DNA of 64,000 nucleotides from Sphaerolaimus hirsutus (Eukaryota > Nematoda > Chromadorea > Monhysterida > Sphaerolaimidae). The stretch's first letter is position 1. Each line of letters begins with the position of its first letter. The notes beneath the pieces were generated by a model. The model was given only the letters and a program-made list of their open reading frames with translations. It ran no database searches and was not told where the DNA came from. Both the position numbers and the translations under genes were made by a program. Below are positions 34,701-44,520 of this stretch, in pieces. Location of the stretch: NCBI GenBank assembly GCA_964036195.1, contig OZ038459.1:25107206-25171205 (forward strand), written 5' to 3'.

Positions 34701-37700
34701 TGTGAAATTACACGCTCCCGCGCAATCATTTTGCAAACAGATGAATTTTGCAATTCTGAACAAGCACCAAGATGTTCAGCTGCTGTTTAAAGGCTTAGAT
34801 GTAGGTGTTGAAAAAACGCTGTTTAAAACTTTAAGATTCCAAGAAAATTTCGGTTCTTTCGGGTACTTACTTCGGTTCCGGGTAGTGCCGGTTCTCGGTT
34901 CCGGTTCGGTTCTCAAGCTCGGTTCCGGTTCTCGGTTCCAAAATAGTGCTCGGTTCTCGGTTCGGTTCGGGTCGGTTCGGTTCCCCAACCCTAGTTAGGT
35001 CATCACGATTTCTTACTGTTTCACTCTCAGTGGTGTTTAGTAAGCTGGAAATCTTTTTTCCAAACTGTTTTTAGATGCGCAAAAACGATGGCAAACAAAA
35101 ATTTGAAAACCATTTCGATTTTTTCAGTTTTCAAATTTTACACGGCATAATTTTCGCAAAAGGCTCAGGCTATAGGGCGGTTTGGGAGGTGTTCAGATAT
35201 TAGTAAACTGGTGGAAAATATAAATGAGAAAATCACTTTATTGTATTTTACAAATCCCACATGCAACCTGTTAGGCTGTCATCTTGTGTGAGGGTGCTCC
35301 CAAGTATTTACTATATATACCCTAGGGGGCACCCCCCTCAGGCCATTCTTGGTTCAGAAAAACTTTTTGTTCCACATTTTTTCTGGAAAATATAAATGAG
35401 AATTCATACAAATTTTTGTTCCTGAAGAAATTTATATTTTTAATAGATTTTTTTCTGGACATTTGAGACCAAAAAGTTTTTTTAACATTGGTAGATTATA
35501 AGTATGTTCAACTTTTCTACCCCCTCAGAACACCCAGAAGCCTCACACAATGATGGCGTTGTTGATCAAACCTCAAATTTTTTTTGAGAAAAACATAGGT
35601 TTGAAAAAGTGGACATTCCACTATCCCAAGCTATTCAAGGAGCACATGGGGGCCAGAACTGGCTTGCTCGGTGTCAGGCGCAACATATGGCGGCTCCTGG
35701 GCCCCATTTTTGCTATCCAGTACTTTGTTATAGCCAGGGCCGTATCCAGGGGGGGCTGCAGCCCCCCCCCCCCTCCCGGGGTGAGACCTAAAAAGTCCCG
35801 GAAAATGCCATTTTTCCTATACATTTTTCGATGTTTCTTAAAAATTTTGCGCGCAAGCGCACAATTGCTTCCCCATACATTGTATTTTTAGCGAATCGGT
35901 CCCCGTAAACAAATATCATTGAAAATGAACACATTTTTGAGACTTTCGCTGCGTATGTATGCATAATTGCATCTATATAAAGCGGTTCCTGGCGCTGGCG
36001 CCAACGCCAATAGCGCCATGGCGTGGCGCCTTGGTATGGCGCTAGCGCCAAAACACCTTTCCGTCCCTATATAGGGAAAAAATTTAGGGGGGGGGGGCTG
36101 AGCCCCCCCCGCTCGCCGGCCCCCGTAAACAAGCAGCCCCCCCCGCTCGAAAATCCTGGATACGTCCCTGGTTATAGCCGATGATAAAAAAAGCCCTATG
36201 TAAAGAGGGCAATCACGTGACAGCGCGTCCAGCGCCTGCAGCGTCGCGATGCAAATCATAAAATAGTAGTGCCCATTGAATGTGGGCACTAATTATCTGT
36301 CAAAAACCTATTGGGGCCAATGGGAAATGTGCCCTGTATCTTTTATAAATTCGTCAGACAGATAAAGAGGTCATGGCCAAAAAGTTGAAAATCAATCATT
36401 TTTCAATCACAATCATGATTTTGAAAATTGCTGACCTCAAAATCATTGTCCACATGGCTTTGTGGCCCATATCTGCATGTTGGATCTGATTTTTTGTGGG
36501 GAGGGGTAACATGGGCTGGAGTATACTCCCAAACCACCCAACAGTCAAAAAATTGCCATGGACAAACAATTAGACATTTTTATTTTTCAAAAAAGCACCA
36601 GCACAAGCGTATACATTGCTTGTGTTGGCAGTGCACAAAAAAATGGCTGCACACTTTGCCACAATAGTATTTTGTACACTTTTTTATAATTTCTCATTTA
36701 TATTTTCCGGAAAAAATTTGGGAAAATATCTTTATCAATCTCCAGTGGCAGAATGAGGAGACCCTGGGGGATGCCACTTGGCAGTAATGAAGAAAAATGT
36801 TGGGGGCACTTCCATTATAAATAGCAGCCAAATTGGGCTACTCGTTTATCTGCATGATTATTTTGAAAAATGGGTTAACCAATTTCTCATTTAAATGTGC
36901 CACCAGTTTATACCGAGTGGAGCGCGCACTTTGCGCACAATCCTACCATGATTTAATGAACAAAATATTGTGATACATTTAGTAATCAATTATTCAATAT
37001 CAAAAAAGAAATGATAGAAAACTATATAATTTTTGGTCCAATATTCATATGGGTTTTGGTAGGTTTCCACACCTGAATCCACCGAGTATAGCCAAAAATT
37101 TCGCCACCGGAGCGATAAACATTTTAAACAGATACCTGAGCGGCCTCCGGGGTAGAACAGCAGCTGGCCAATTTATTTGCGGGGTACCCCCCCCCCCCCC
37201 CGCCCCACAGTGGACCCCCTTGCCACCCCCTGCGCAGGCGGGCGCGGCGACGCGAGTGCTGACGAACATGTTCCACGCGTGCGGCGAGGACTCTGCCATG
37301 GGCCGGCCCGCCAGGCACATCCACTTCGACGGAGATTTGGTCGGGTCAGTTACACTTGTGCTTTGGGCAATGTTCCATTTTTTTGGGAAGTGTGATTTTT
37401 TGGAAAAAAGAGTTTTTTTTTCTCTGGAGTTGAGATCGACTTGCCCCTGTGAATTTTCTTGCATGTCTCCCAAAATTTTCCGATGTAAAGATGGAGCCAA
37501 TCCCGCACCCCGCAATTGCTAATAATTTCATGTAAAATAGAAAATGGTCGGAAAAGTGAATTCGAAAGCATCACCGTGGACTTTAGGTTCGACTTGTCAC
37601 TTGATGTGTGACTTGTGTGACATTTCACATAAAATTTTAAATGGTGCGGGAGTGGTCAAAGGGCACTCAATCAAAAAAGGAACTAAAAATACAGTACCCC

Positions 37701-40700
37701 ACCAATTCTAACCCCCAAATCGCAGATCTCAATTCCCGATCTACCTGTCCCTCATAAACCTATCCGGCCGCGCGCAACTCATTGGCCACCTGCCAACGTG
37801 CACGAAAACACTCAAAAACGAGTACTTTTCTCGGTGGAGCTTGCAAGGCAAACACAAAAGGCAGCTATATAGAGCGCTTAGGGATGCACTTATTAATGCG
37901 GGGCAAACTAGGAAACCTGCGGAAGTTGTTCTCGAATTGTTGGCTACTTATGAACCGGGAGAAGGAGGTGATCAGGTAAATACTGTCGTTGTTTTTAGGG
38001 GGGTATTTTTGAACGACTTGTTGTAGCCACAAGTCATTCAGAAAAATTTATTGCAATTTTTTGGGTCTTGCTCACCGTAAAATGTACGACTCAATTTGTT
38101 TATATTTTCAACACGTTGGAATATTAATCCGCGTGGTTTTTGTCCACCAAAGTCTTGTCGCGTAACGATGGCACTGCGTAATCAGTTGACGCCGGATGTC
38201 AACTGGTTTCCACGTCAATTCTGATTTGAGTTGAGTTGACGTGTCGCCGAGCAATGCTCAATACTAAATAAAAAATTTGCACATGCCGCAACGGGCCCAC
38301 ACACGCAAGTTGACATCGACACCAAATGTCAACTGGTGCCGATCCCGATTCAAAGCTTGCTCAACAGCCGACGAACGACATTCAAACGCAAGCTTTGAAT
38401 TGGGAATAGAATCAGTTGACATTTGGTGTCGATGTCAACTAGCGTGTGTTGGGCCAACCCTAAAAAATAAGTATTCCGACATGTTCATTTGACATTCTTC
38501 TGCGATCGGTCAACCGAACTCTGATGTGCCCTGGAAACCAGTTGCCCATCGTCAACCGACTGTGAACCCAGTGTCAACTAGTTGCCCAGCACTCATTCAC
38601 AAGGGTGCAGGTGCTGGAGGACGCGCGGGCGTGCGTGCGCACTGCGATCGCGGACGCGAACGTGTTCGTGTTCGACCACCTGGCCAGCTTGGAGCCGGTC
38701 CAGCTGCTGCAGCACAAGGACGCCCAGCTGTGGCAACTGCTCATGGTTGGCTTGCTTTCAAATTGGGATTGGGCCCTGGCGGAAGAGTTTGGGTGTAAAT
38801 TCCGCTAGTGGAGAAGTAAAAACAATTTTGAAGTGAGTAGTAAAAAGTTAAAAAGAAAAGTGATTTTAGAAGTAGGGTGGCAGAATTTACCGTACCGTAC
38901 CGTACCGTACCGCATTTTTGGAAAATTTACCGTACCGTACCGTTTACCGCACTTTTAGAAATTTACCGTACCGTACCGCGTACCGCATTTTCCAAAATTT
39001 ACCGTACCGTACCGCGTACCGCACTCATTTACCGCAGAAAATGCGGTAAATTTTACTCAGATTGACCTTAAAAATTCACCTTAAAATTGACTTTAAGATG
39101 TGGTGTTCTGTAAAGTTTTTGCGCGCAAGCGCGCAATTTTGACAACATTGTTTTGACTGATTTGAAACCCTTCCATTTCCACATGCAATATTGCTGTAAC
39201 TCTTCATTTACATTAATATAATGTGTTTTTAAAATCAAGCCATGTGCTTCAAATCGCACTGTAGTTGTTTTACATCATCCTCAATGTTTTGAGCTTTTTT
39301 GTTGTAGGTACATATGTATGCACTTATATACTTTTTACCATTTTCACCCACTTAGCAATTTTTCACCCACTTTTAGCAATTTTTCTCCATTTCTTCCTTC
39401 TAAACCTTAAAAAAGCCTATATATTGAGCCACTGCATTGTGGTTAATGTAATTCTATGTTATCACAGCTTTATTGTGTTCTAAAGTCCATTAAGAGATTG
39501 CATAATTCAATTTTCTGTCAATTCATGAAGTAAAAGTTGTCTGTAGTTCGGCATTGGTACATTTCTGACAAGCGAAAATTTACCGTACCGTACGGTACCG
39601 TACCGCGAACCGCACTTTTCAGATTTACCGTACCGTACCGTTTACCGCAAAATGAAGATTTACCGTACCGTACCGTTTACCGCAAAAGAGAAAATTTACC
39701 GTACCGTACGGTTTACCGCAAGGCCGTACCGTCTGCCACCCTATTTAGAAGATATGGAAAGTGGAAAGATAAAGGTTGACTTTCCTTTTAATTTTTTATT
39801 CGCGCTTCAAATTTGAGTTTTACTTCCTCACCTGCGGAATTGGCGCCTTTTTGAGCAAGGATATTTACTATTCTTTGAGCTAGCGTTTGAAAGGCTCTGG
39901 TGAATGCCCACTTGGATCTCAGGGCTAGGGCCCATTCCGCATCAAAGCCCATTCCGCATGTAGACCCATTATAGACACATTATGCCTGCAGGGGTAAGAA
40001 AGGGGGTGGGTAACACCACCCCAAACCGCCCAGCTATCTATCTATCACTGGCGCAATTTTTATTTGGCTACATTCCCCTGAACACCCCCCCCCCCACCCG
40101 CAAATTGCCTAGCTATCTAGCTATATGGAGCGCTTTTGAGCAATTTTACCCTAATTTTCACCAAAATTCCCTAATTTTCATACTTCTTATAGATTTTCAC
40201 CTTCAAAATAACTAGGTCATCTGTTTTATTACCCATTTTCAACATGCCAGGTATAATGACATGTGTTCCTGGTCAACATGCTGGATGGGTTTACATGCGG
40301 AATGGTGCACTGCCGATCTCAGTATCGCAATATGAGGCACAAGTATCACTACCGTAACCTGACTTACCTGTCGCGTAGGGTTCAAACGGGATCGGGATAA
40401 TGTTTGAACCCCACTGTCGCGTTACGAGGGTCTCCCTAACCCCAAAACCCCCTAACAATACCCACCCCAGATTGTGATCGACGGCGACCTGGAAGCGTAC
40501 GAGCAGTTTATCAACTCGCAACCCGACTACGTGTCGCGGGTGTTGCGCGTGTCTGATGAAGCGGTGTTGCGACAAAAGATGCGCATGCTCACTCTGGCGC
40601 ACATGGCCACTGGGCAGAGTGTCCGTTGTTTTTGTTGATGTTTTGTTGCGGGGGGTTTGTAGGTTGGGACCCCTAAAAAATCCCCCCCCCCTGTCTACGT

Positions 40701-43700
40701 TCTTGAGGGCATATATATTTACATAGTTGAAAAAATAGGACACATAAGTGATTTTTATAAGTATGAAAAAGTGCTATTTATGTGCAAAAAGTATGAAAAT
40801 TAACGGTTTTCGGGGAAAATTGTTGCAGAATTTCTGAAAAATTTGCTCCACGTAGCTGACAGATTTTATGGGGGGTTCAGGGGAGAGCGTACCACCATTT
40901 AACCCATTTTTTGTGTTTTCGCACTAATTATTTTAAATTCACCGCAGGAATTATCCTTTGACGACCTGCGCGCCCGGCTCAAATTAAAAGACGATATGGA
41001 ACTGGAAGAATTTATTATTGCCGCAATTAGAGCTGGATCCTTCAAGGTTAGGGCACCTGATTTTCCCAAAGGGTTTTTTCAAAATCATGTTCAAATCAGA
41101 TTTTTAAATACAGAGAAGCCCAAAAACGAAATAAAGTTGACGTAAAAAGTTATCTTTTTGGGCAAAAATAGGCACTGATGTGTCTATCCTATGGATCCAC
41201 ACCCTTTATGGTTTAGAAATGGTAATAATTTCATAATGAAAGTATTTATGTACATTTATTATTGCTGTATACCCCGTTGTTTGTTAGGTCATTGTGAAAA
41301 ACAGCTGCTCAAAAATAACAGTAAATATCATCCTTCAAAAGAAGCCCAGGGCACCCCGGGCGGCGCCAGACCCGTGCACAAGTAAACCCGGTGCCCGAGT
41401 AGGGCCGGTGCACAAGTTATAATACCGGTGCCCAAGTAGGCCCGGTGCCCAAGTAAAGCGCCCGTACTTGGGCACGGGGCTAGGGATGGCCGATTTTTTA
41501 TATATTTTTTTATTAAAAAACAGGCATCGAAACCATTTGTTTTTTAAAAAACATCAGCCAAATTTTTTTTGTACTATGTACTAGGTATTTTGCAATTTTT
41601 TTGCGCGCAAGCGCGCAATTTCACATACACTTTACCATTTGTGATTGTTTTCATTGGTTTTGAGGCATTTTTAGTGGGAAAGCTTCCATTTGTTCGTGCT
41701 ATTGTGTCATAATAAGCTGTGATATGTAAGTGTAGCATATAATATCCAGCCAATGTGCTCCCGCATACTTCTACAGTGTGATCCATCACTGTCAATGGAT
41801 TAGCCTTATATTATAACCTTGTATAAGTGATATTCCATGCAAAACTTGACTTGAAGTCACGACCATTCGACAAAAAGCTATATACGTAACAAGTCGACAA
41901 AAAATGGATATTTTTGACAGAAATCACCACTTATAATGCTATCCCATGGCTCCACACCCATAACCATATCTGGGAGCTTTAAAAAACCCGTTTTAAATAT
42001 AAAAAACGTTATTTAAAAAAACAGGGTCGTTAAAAAAACGTTTTTTGGCCATCCCTATACCGGGCCGGGCATTTACTTGTGCAGCGGGCGGCTGTTTACT
42101 TGAGCATACATGTGCATTGCTTGGGGACCACTTGCGCACCATGCGCAGGCGAAGATGAACCAAGTGGAGCGGAAGGTGCTGGTGCACGGGGCCACGGCGC
42201 GCAGGTTCGACCAGTCGCACTGGCTGCAGCTCGACTGCCGCCTCCACGCCTGGGCAAACACTCTGGCCAAGGTGCGTCACCTCGTCCAGGTGTTGGGTAT
42301 TTGAGGCGTCTAATGCTACAAGTCGACAAGTCCACAAAACGCGATTTTGAGTAAATTGTATTTTAAGTTCCAAACCCAATTCCAGGCCCGTGGTGCGTGT
42401 CCAATTTGACTCTATCATGCTTTCCATTAAGTTCCATATGTTGACAATAAAGTGTCAAATTTTCAGCCCCTGCTCTCAACGTATATGTGAATAATGGGGT
42501 GTCGAAAAAATTCCATTCGACGAGAGCAAAACTGTTTCGGGGAGCGAAATGCATTTTTGACTTTTTGCACGCGAGAACATTTTTGTTCCCGGGGAAGCCG
42601 AGGCTTCGTTATGGGAAATTTTTGGACTTGTCGACTTTTAGAAATCGGTGTCCACAGTGGACTTATCACATTTCTTGCGTTTTTTCCCATAAAAAAAAGA
42701 AGATGCGGAGGATGGACTTGTCGACTTTTAGCCAAAACTAAGCGGACTTCTCGACTTCTTGCCCAATTTTTTTGTATTTGGGCATGTAAGGTCAAAAAAA
42801 TTATGGAAAATTATTTGCTTGGAAAAAGCCCGAGATGACGTTTCCGGGCCTAACTCGAAATTTTCATATTTTGGACTTGTCGACTTTTACAATTGGACGC
42901 CTCATTTATATTCGGCCGACTGCGAAGTATGCGCAGAATCCTAGCGTAACTGAATAGAATCTTGTGATAAATTTTGTAATTGATAACTCCATAGTTAAAA
43001 CGATGTATTTTGATGAAAAAACTATACTTTTGGTTCATTATTCAGATGTGTTATGGTAGGTTTCCGAGTATACCTCTGTTAAGTGATTTGCCAAATTTTG
43101 ATCGATTTGCTTCAATTTTCAGTCAAAATAGCTGTTTGTTAAACGTCTGTGCCTCCCCCCTCCCCAAATCGTGGTCCCGGACCCTGAACCGCAAGACGGT
43201 GTACTATTACGCACAAATACCCATTCCGCACATTTGCCGGTTACGCACAAAATCGAACCCATCACGCACAATTGCCCATTACGCACACGACTGATCATTT
43301 GTGCGTAATGGGCAGTGTGCGAAACGGGTATTTGTGCGGAATGGGTATTTGTGCGTGCCGGGCTTATTACGGAGCATGAATAACCCCCCCCCCCAAAAAA
43401 AAAAAAAAATTGAAAAAATGTATAAATTCAAAACGCTTATCACTTGAATACTCGGAAAACTGCCAAAAAAGTCAATTTTCAAGTTTTATTTTGTCACTTT
43501 TTCAACTTGTCAAGTGACAAAAAAACTTGAAAATTGACTTTTTTTGGCAGTTTTCCGAGAAGTCAAGTGATAACGTTTTTGAATTTTTAATTTTTTTTCA
43601 ATTTGGGGGGATTCATGCTCGGTAATAAGCCCGGCACGCACAAATACCCATTCCACAGAAATACCCATTCCGCACAATGCCGATTATGCACAAATGATCA

Positions 43701-44473
43701 GTCGTGTGCGTAATGGGCAATTGTGCGTGATGGGTTCGATTTTGTGCGTAACAGGCAAATGTGCGGAATGAGTATTTGTGCGTAATAGGCATGCCCCGAA
43801 CCCGCAATACATTTGAAACCGGTGGAAGAATGCCCCATGCACAACGGAATGGCAATATGGAACCCCCCCCCCCCAGGGCTGGTGATGGCATTCACATCAA
43901 CATCCCCATGAAGTCCCCCCAACAAAAATCTTGACTATTTTGATGAATTATTATCAACAGTACTCGACGGACACACCGTTCCGTTAAACTTAAATGTTTT
44001 GAAAACAGATTTATCAGCTTTGTAAACTTCTTTTGTCAACTAGATCCCAGATGTATTTCTGCCTGTATGTCATTGTCACTGCTATGAATTAAAACGATTT
44101 TTGGGAAATTTGCTGTGGAGTGTAAAGGAATTCTGTTTAATGTGCCTACACACACTAGTTTTCACCGTGACTTCGTGTGAAAACTGAAATTTTTTCAAAT
44201 GCAAATTAATGAACACGGTTGAATGATTTAATTAAAATTAAATTTGAATTTAATCTAATAAAAGTTACAAATTGAAAATTTGTAAACTAAAACACATATA
44301 GCATACAATAAGAGTAGGCTGAATGTCGCCATGTCGCCATTTCAGTTTTCACACATGTCACGATGAAAACTAGTGTGTGTAGGGCCATTGTGTCATAACG
44401 TTTTTCCATTTTTGAAAAATTTCAGGTGTCTGGTACGCTGAACGATTTGGCCGCGGCTCCAGTGGAAAGTTGA
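31730..44473 (+). CDS. eIF3m: eIF3m, translation initiation factor 3 subunit M (11 exons)
   Basis: Join: 31730-31786, 32061-32171, 32414-32518, 33207-33281, 37238-37344, 37726-37975, 38611-38745, 40471-40620, 40948-41046, 42149-42271, 44426-44473. Total 1260 nt, 419 residues and a TGA stop, all phases consistent. eIF3m is a PCI-domain subunit of the eIF3 complex that loads mRNA on the 40S ribosome in the cytoplasm. Recognisable blocks: LPVFAFVEDYDQAEQLREYM at the N-terminus, TRVLTNMFHACGED, FPIYLSLINL, KPAEVVLELLATY, ANVFVFDHLASLEPV (start of the PCI part), LRQKMRMLTLAHMA, ELSFDDLRARL, FIIAAIRAG, and NQVERKVLVHGATARRF. The family is usually about 370-390 residues. The excess is mostly in exons 4-5. 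Every intron above ~350 nt carries transposon or fold-back sequence. Recognised from memory of the family. Confidence 0.94.
32061..32171 (+). CDS. eIF3m: eIF3m exon 2
   Basis: 37 codons, AEQLREYMDSLGAPNLKTPF ... AADLMKL. It matches AAELRAYLKSKGA of the family. Acceptor TTCTCAG, strong donor G|GTGAGTG, phase 0. An open frame extends upstream of the acceptor, but that sequence has no family similarity. Confidence 0.87.
32414..32518 (+). CDS. eIF3m: eIF3m exon 3
   Basis: 35 codons, INGGAIVGDKVERPDDIEMV then FNSLLSMLTDLPDET. This resembles the family's DVESVMNSVVSLL. Acceptor CTTGCAG; the donor ACT|GTTCGT is weak, so the right boundary could shift by a few codons. Confidence 0.82.
32645..33153. 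repeat. Fold-back element CCGCGTTTACACGG, copy 3 (eIF3m intron 3)
   Basis: Same family (TTTTTGTGACG, GTGGTCAA, AAACGTCTATAA). It ends about 54 nt before exon 4. Confidence 0.78.
33207..33281 (+). CDS. eIF3m: eIF3m exon 4
   Basis: 25 codons, FGPAMVRLCEVLSGPQFTGT GHNSK. It corresponds to the family's IESLCEKLVKF region. Acceptor GTCGCAG, donor AAG|GTGCAG, phase 0. It lies about 54 nt after the end of a 0.5-kb fold-back element. Less conserved than the other exons. Confidence 0.72.
33626..33872. repeat. M2 element copy, reverse orientation (eIF3m intron 4)
   Basis: TACTCGGCGTACATGATACT ... GTAAAGTAAGCGGAGTA, TA-flanked. Confidence 0.85.
33942..34993. mobile_element. TAGGGTTGGGAA hAT-like element in eIF3m intron 4, TSD GTTAGGTC
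   Basis: TAGGGTTGGGAA ... TTCCCCAACCCTA. Perfect duplications at 33934-33941 and 34994-35001. The arms are CGGTTCTCGGTTCC arrays. A CAGAGTTG-type element is nested at about 34262-34460. Confidence 0.9.
35205..36914. mobile_element. TA-flanked element with AACTGGTGG ends (eIF3m intron 4)
   Basis: AACTGGTGGAAAATATAAAT ... GTGCCACCAGTT, with TA on both sides. TTTCTGGAAAATATAAATGA recurs inverted inside. It hosts the element at 35735-36170. Open frames exist around the insert but none is recognisable. Confidence 0.55.
35735..36170. mobile_element. CAGGGACGTATCC hAT-like element, TSD GTTATAGC
   Basis: CAGGGCCGTATCCAGG ... CCTGGATACGTCCCTG. Perfect duplications GTTATAGC at 35727-35734 and 36171-36178. 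In eIF3m intron 4. Confidence 0.93.
37238..37344 (+). CDS. eIF3m: eIF3m exon 5
   Basis: 35 codons plus 2 nt. TRVLTNMFHACGEDSAM matches LQLLSNLFHGMDKNTP of the family. The remaining GRPARHIHFDGDLVG has no family counterpart and makes a ~15-residue insertion if the donor GG|GTCAGT is right. Acceptor TGCGCAG. The left part is certain; the right boundary is less so. Confidence 0.78.
37726..37975 (+). CDS. eIF3m: eIF3m exon 6
   Basis: 1 nt plus 83 codons: SQFPIYLSLINLSGRAQLIG, HLPTCTKTLKNEYFSRW, RALRDALINAG, KPAEVVLELLATYEPGEGGD. It matches the VYCSLIKVA...LLRLLYEAL...VMVELLGSY block. Acceptor AATCGCAG, donor CAG|GTAAAT. This is the longest exon. Confidence 0.92.
38292..38452. repeat. AGTTGACATCGACACC fold-back, empty-site copy (eIF3m intron 6)
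   Basis: CACACGCAAGTTGACATCGA ... GATGTCAACTAGCGTGTG. The interrupted paralogue spans about 2930-3720. Related AGTTGACA text at 48500-48715 and 57490-57545. Confidence 0.82.
38611..38745 (+). CDS. eIF3m: eIF3m exon 7 (PCI domain start)
   Basis: 45 codons, VLEDARACVRTAIADANVFV then FDHLASLEPVQLLQHKDAQL and WQLLM. It matches ARVDAHRCIVRAL...NAFLFDHLLTLKPV. The exon is very GC-rich. Acceptor GGTGCAG, donor ATG|GTTGGC, phase 0. Confidence 0.92.
38873..39743. mobile_element. TAGGGTGGCAGA hAT-like element with TTACCG arrays, TSD TTTAGAAG
   Basis: Termini TAGGGTGGCAGA / TCTGCCACCCTA. Perfect duplications at 38865-38872 and 39744-39751. The arms are TTTACCGTACCGTACCG arrays. A GCGCGCAAGCGCGCAA core is at 39121. 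In eIF3m intron 7. Confidence 0.92.
40376..40413 (+). mobile_element. 38-bp minimal TAGGGTTCAAAC element, TSD CTGTCGCG
   Basis: TAGGGTTCAAACGGG, a few bases, then TGTTTGAACCCCA. Perfect duplications CTGTCGCG at 40368-40375 and 40414-40421. It lies in eIF3m intron 7. Confidence 0.9.
40471..40620 (+). CDS. eIF3m: eIF3m exon 8 (PCI domain)
   Basis: 50 codons, IVIDGDLEAYEQFINSQPDY then VLRQKMRMLTLAHMATG. It matches AKLASYVKFYQNN...NMAKMRLLTFMGMA. Acceptor CACCCCAG. The donor AGT|GTCCGT keeps phase 0; it is a weak site. A 38-bp minimal transposon ends 57 bp upstream. Confidence 0.9.
40948..41046 (+). CDS. eIF3m: eIF3m exon 9 (PCI winged helix)
   Basis: 33 codons, ELSFDDLRARLKLKDDMELE then EFIIAAIRAGSFK. 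It matches EISFDTMQQELQIGADDVEAF of the family winged-helix part. Acceptor ACCGCAG, donor AAG|GTTAGG, phase 0. Confidence 0.93.
41483..42057. mobile_element. TAGGGATGGCC element nested in a CCCGGTGCAC array (eIF3m intron 9)
   Basis: TAGGGATGGCCGATTTTTT ... AAAACGTTTTTTGGCCATCCC. It splits a CCCGGTGCACAAGTA array element (about 41365-42110). Flanks CACGGGGC / TACCGGGC are imperfect. The GCGCGCAAGCGCGCAA core is at 41603. Confidence 0.75.
42149..42271 (+). CDS. eIF3m: eIF3m exon 10
   Basis: 41 codons, AKMNQVERKVLVHGATARRF then DQSHWLQLDCRLHAWANTLAK. It matches IDQTQRKVVVSHSTHRTFGK...LNAWKQNLNKV. Acceptor ATGCGCAG, good donor AAG|GTGCGT. If the donor is ignored, the frame ends at a TGA at 42302 after about ten more residues. 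Confidence 0.92.
42303..42904. repeat. Fold-back GAGGCGTCTAAT with AAGTCGACAAGTCC motifs (eIF3m intron 10)
   Basis: GAGGCGTC ... GGACGCCTC, with GGACTTGTCGACTTTT recurring in the right half. Confidence 0.72.
43198..43795. repeat. Hairpin of ACGCACAAATACCCATTCCG arrays (eIF3m intron 10)
   Basis: Arrays at 43205-43370 and 43625-43790 are inverted around a second long hairpin (AAAACTTGAAAATTGAC and complement). Confidence 0.82.
44144..44386. repeat. Fold-back CACACACTAGTTTTCACCG, copy 2 (eIF3m intron 10)
   Basis: Near-identical to 4327-4566. It ends 40 bp before the last eIF3m exon. Confidence 0.87.
44426..44473 (+). CDS. eIF3m: eIF3m exon 11 (C-terminus and stop)
   Basis: 15 codons VSGTLNDLAAAPVES and a TGA stop, behind a clean acceptor (TTTTTGAAAAATTTCAG). 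It joins exon 10 in phase to give ANTLAKVSGTLNDL, resembling the KVKNSLLSLSD ending of the family. The acceptor lies 40 bp after a fold-back element. Chosen over read-through in exon 10 because donor, acceptor, phase and C-terminal pattern all agree. Confidence 0.75.
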   Translation: MSGTLNDLAAAPVES

Positions 44474-44514
44474 GTTTCTGTTTTGACTGTTTACGTTGAT
44501 TTAGCTGTTTTACT

Positions 44515-44520
44515 ATTAAA
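44515..44520 (+). terminator. eIF3m: Possible eIF3m polyadenylation signal ATTAAA
   Basis: ATTAAA occurs 42 bp after the stop codon, in AT-rich sequence. It is the first hexamer of either common type downstream. Confidence 0.35.

Noticed and set aside
37049-37522. 157-codon plus-strand open frame
   Set aside because: Only 37238-37344 is exon. The rest lacks similarity and contains intron signals.
42272-42304. eIF3m stop at 42302 as the true C-terminus
   Set aside because: A good donor precedes it, and the exon at 44426 fits phase and family ending better. The residual doubt is kept in the exon entries.
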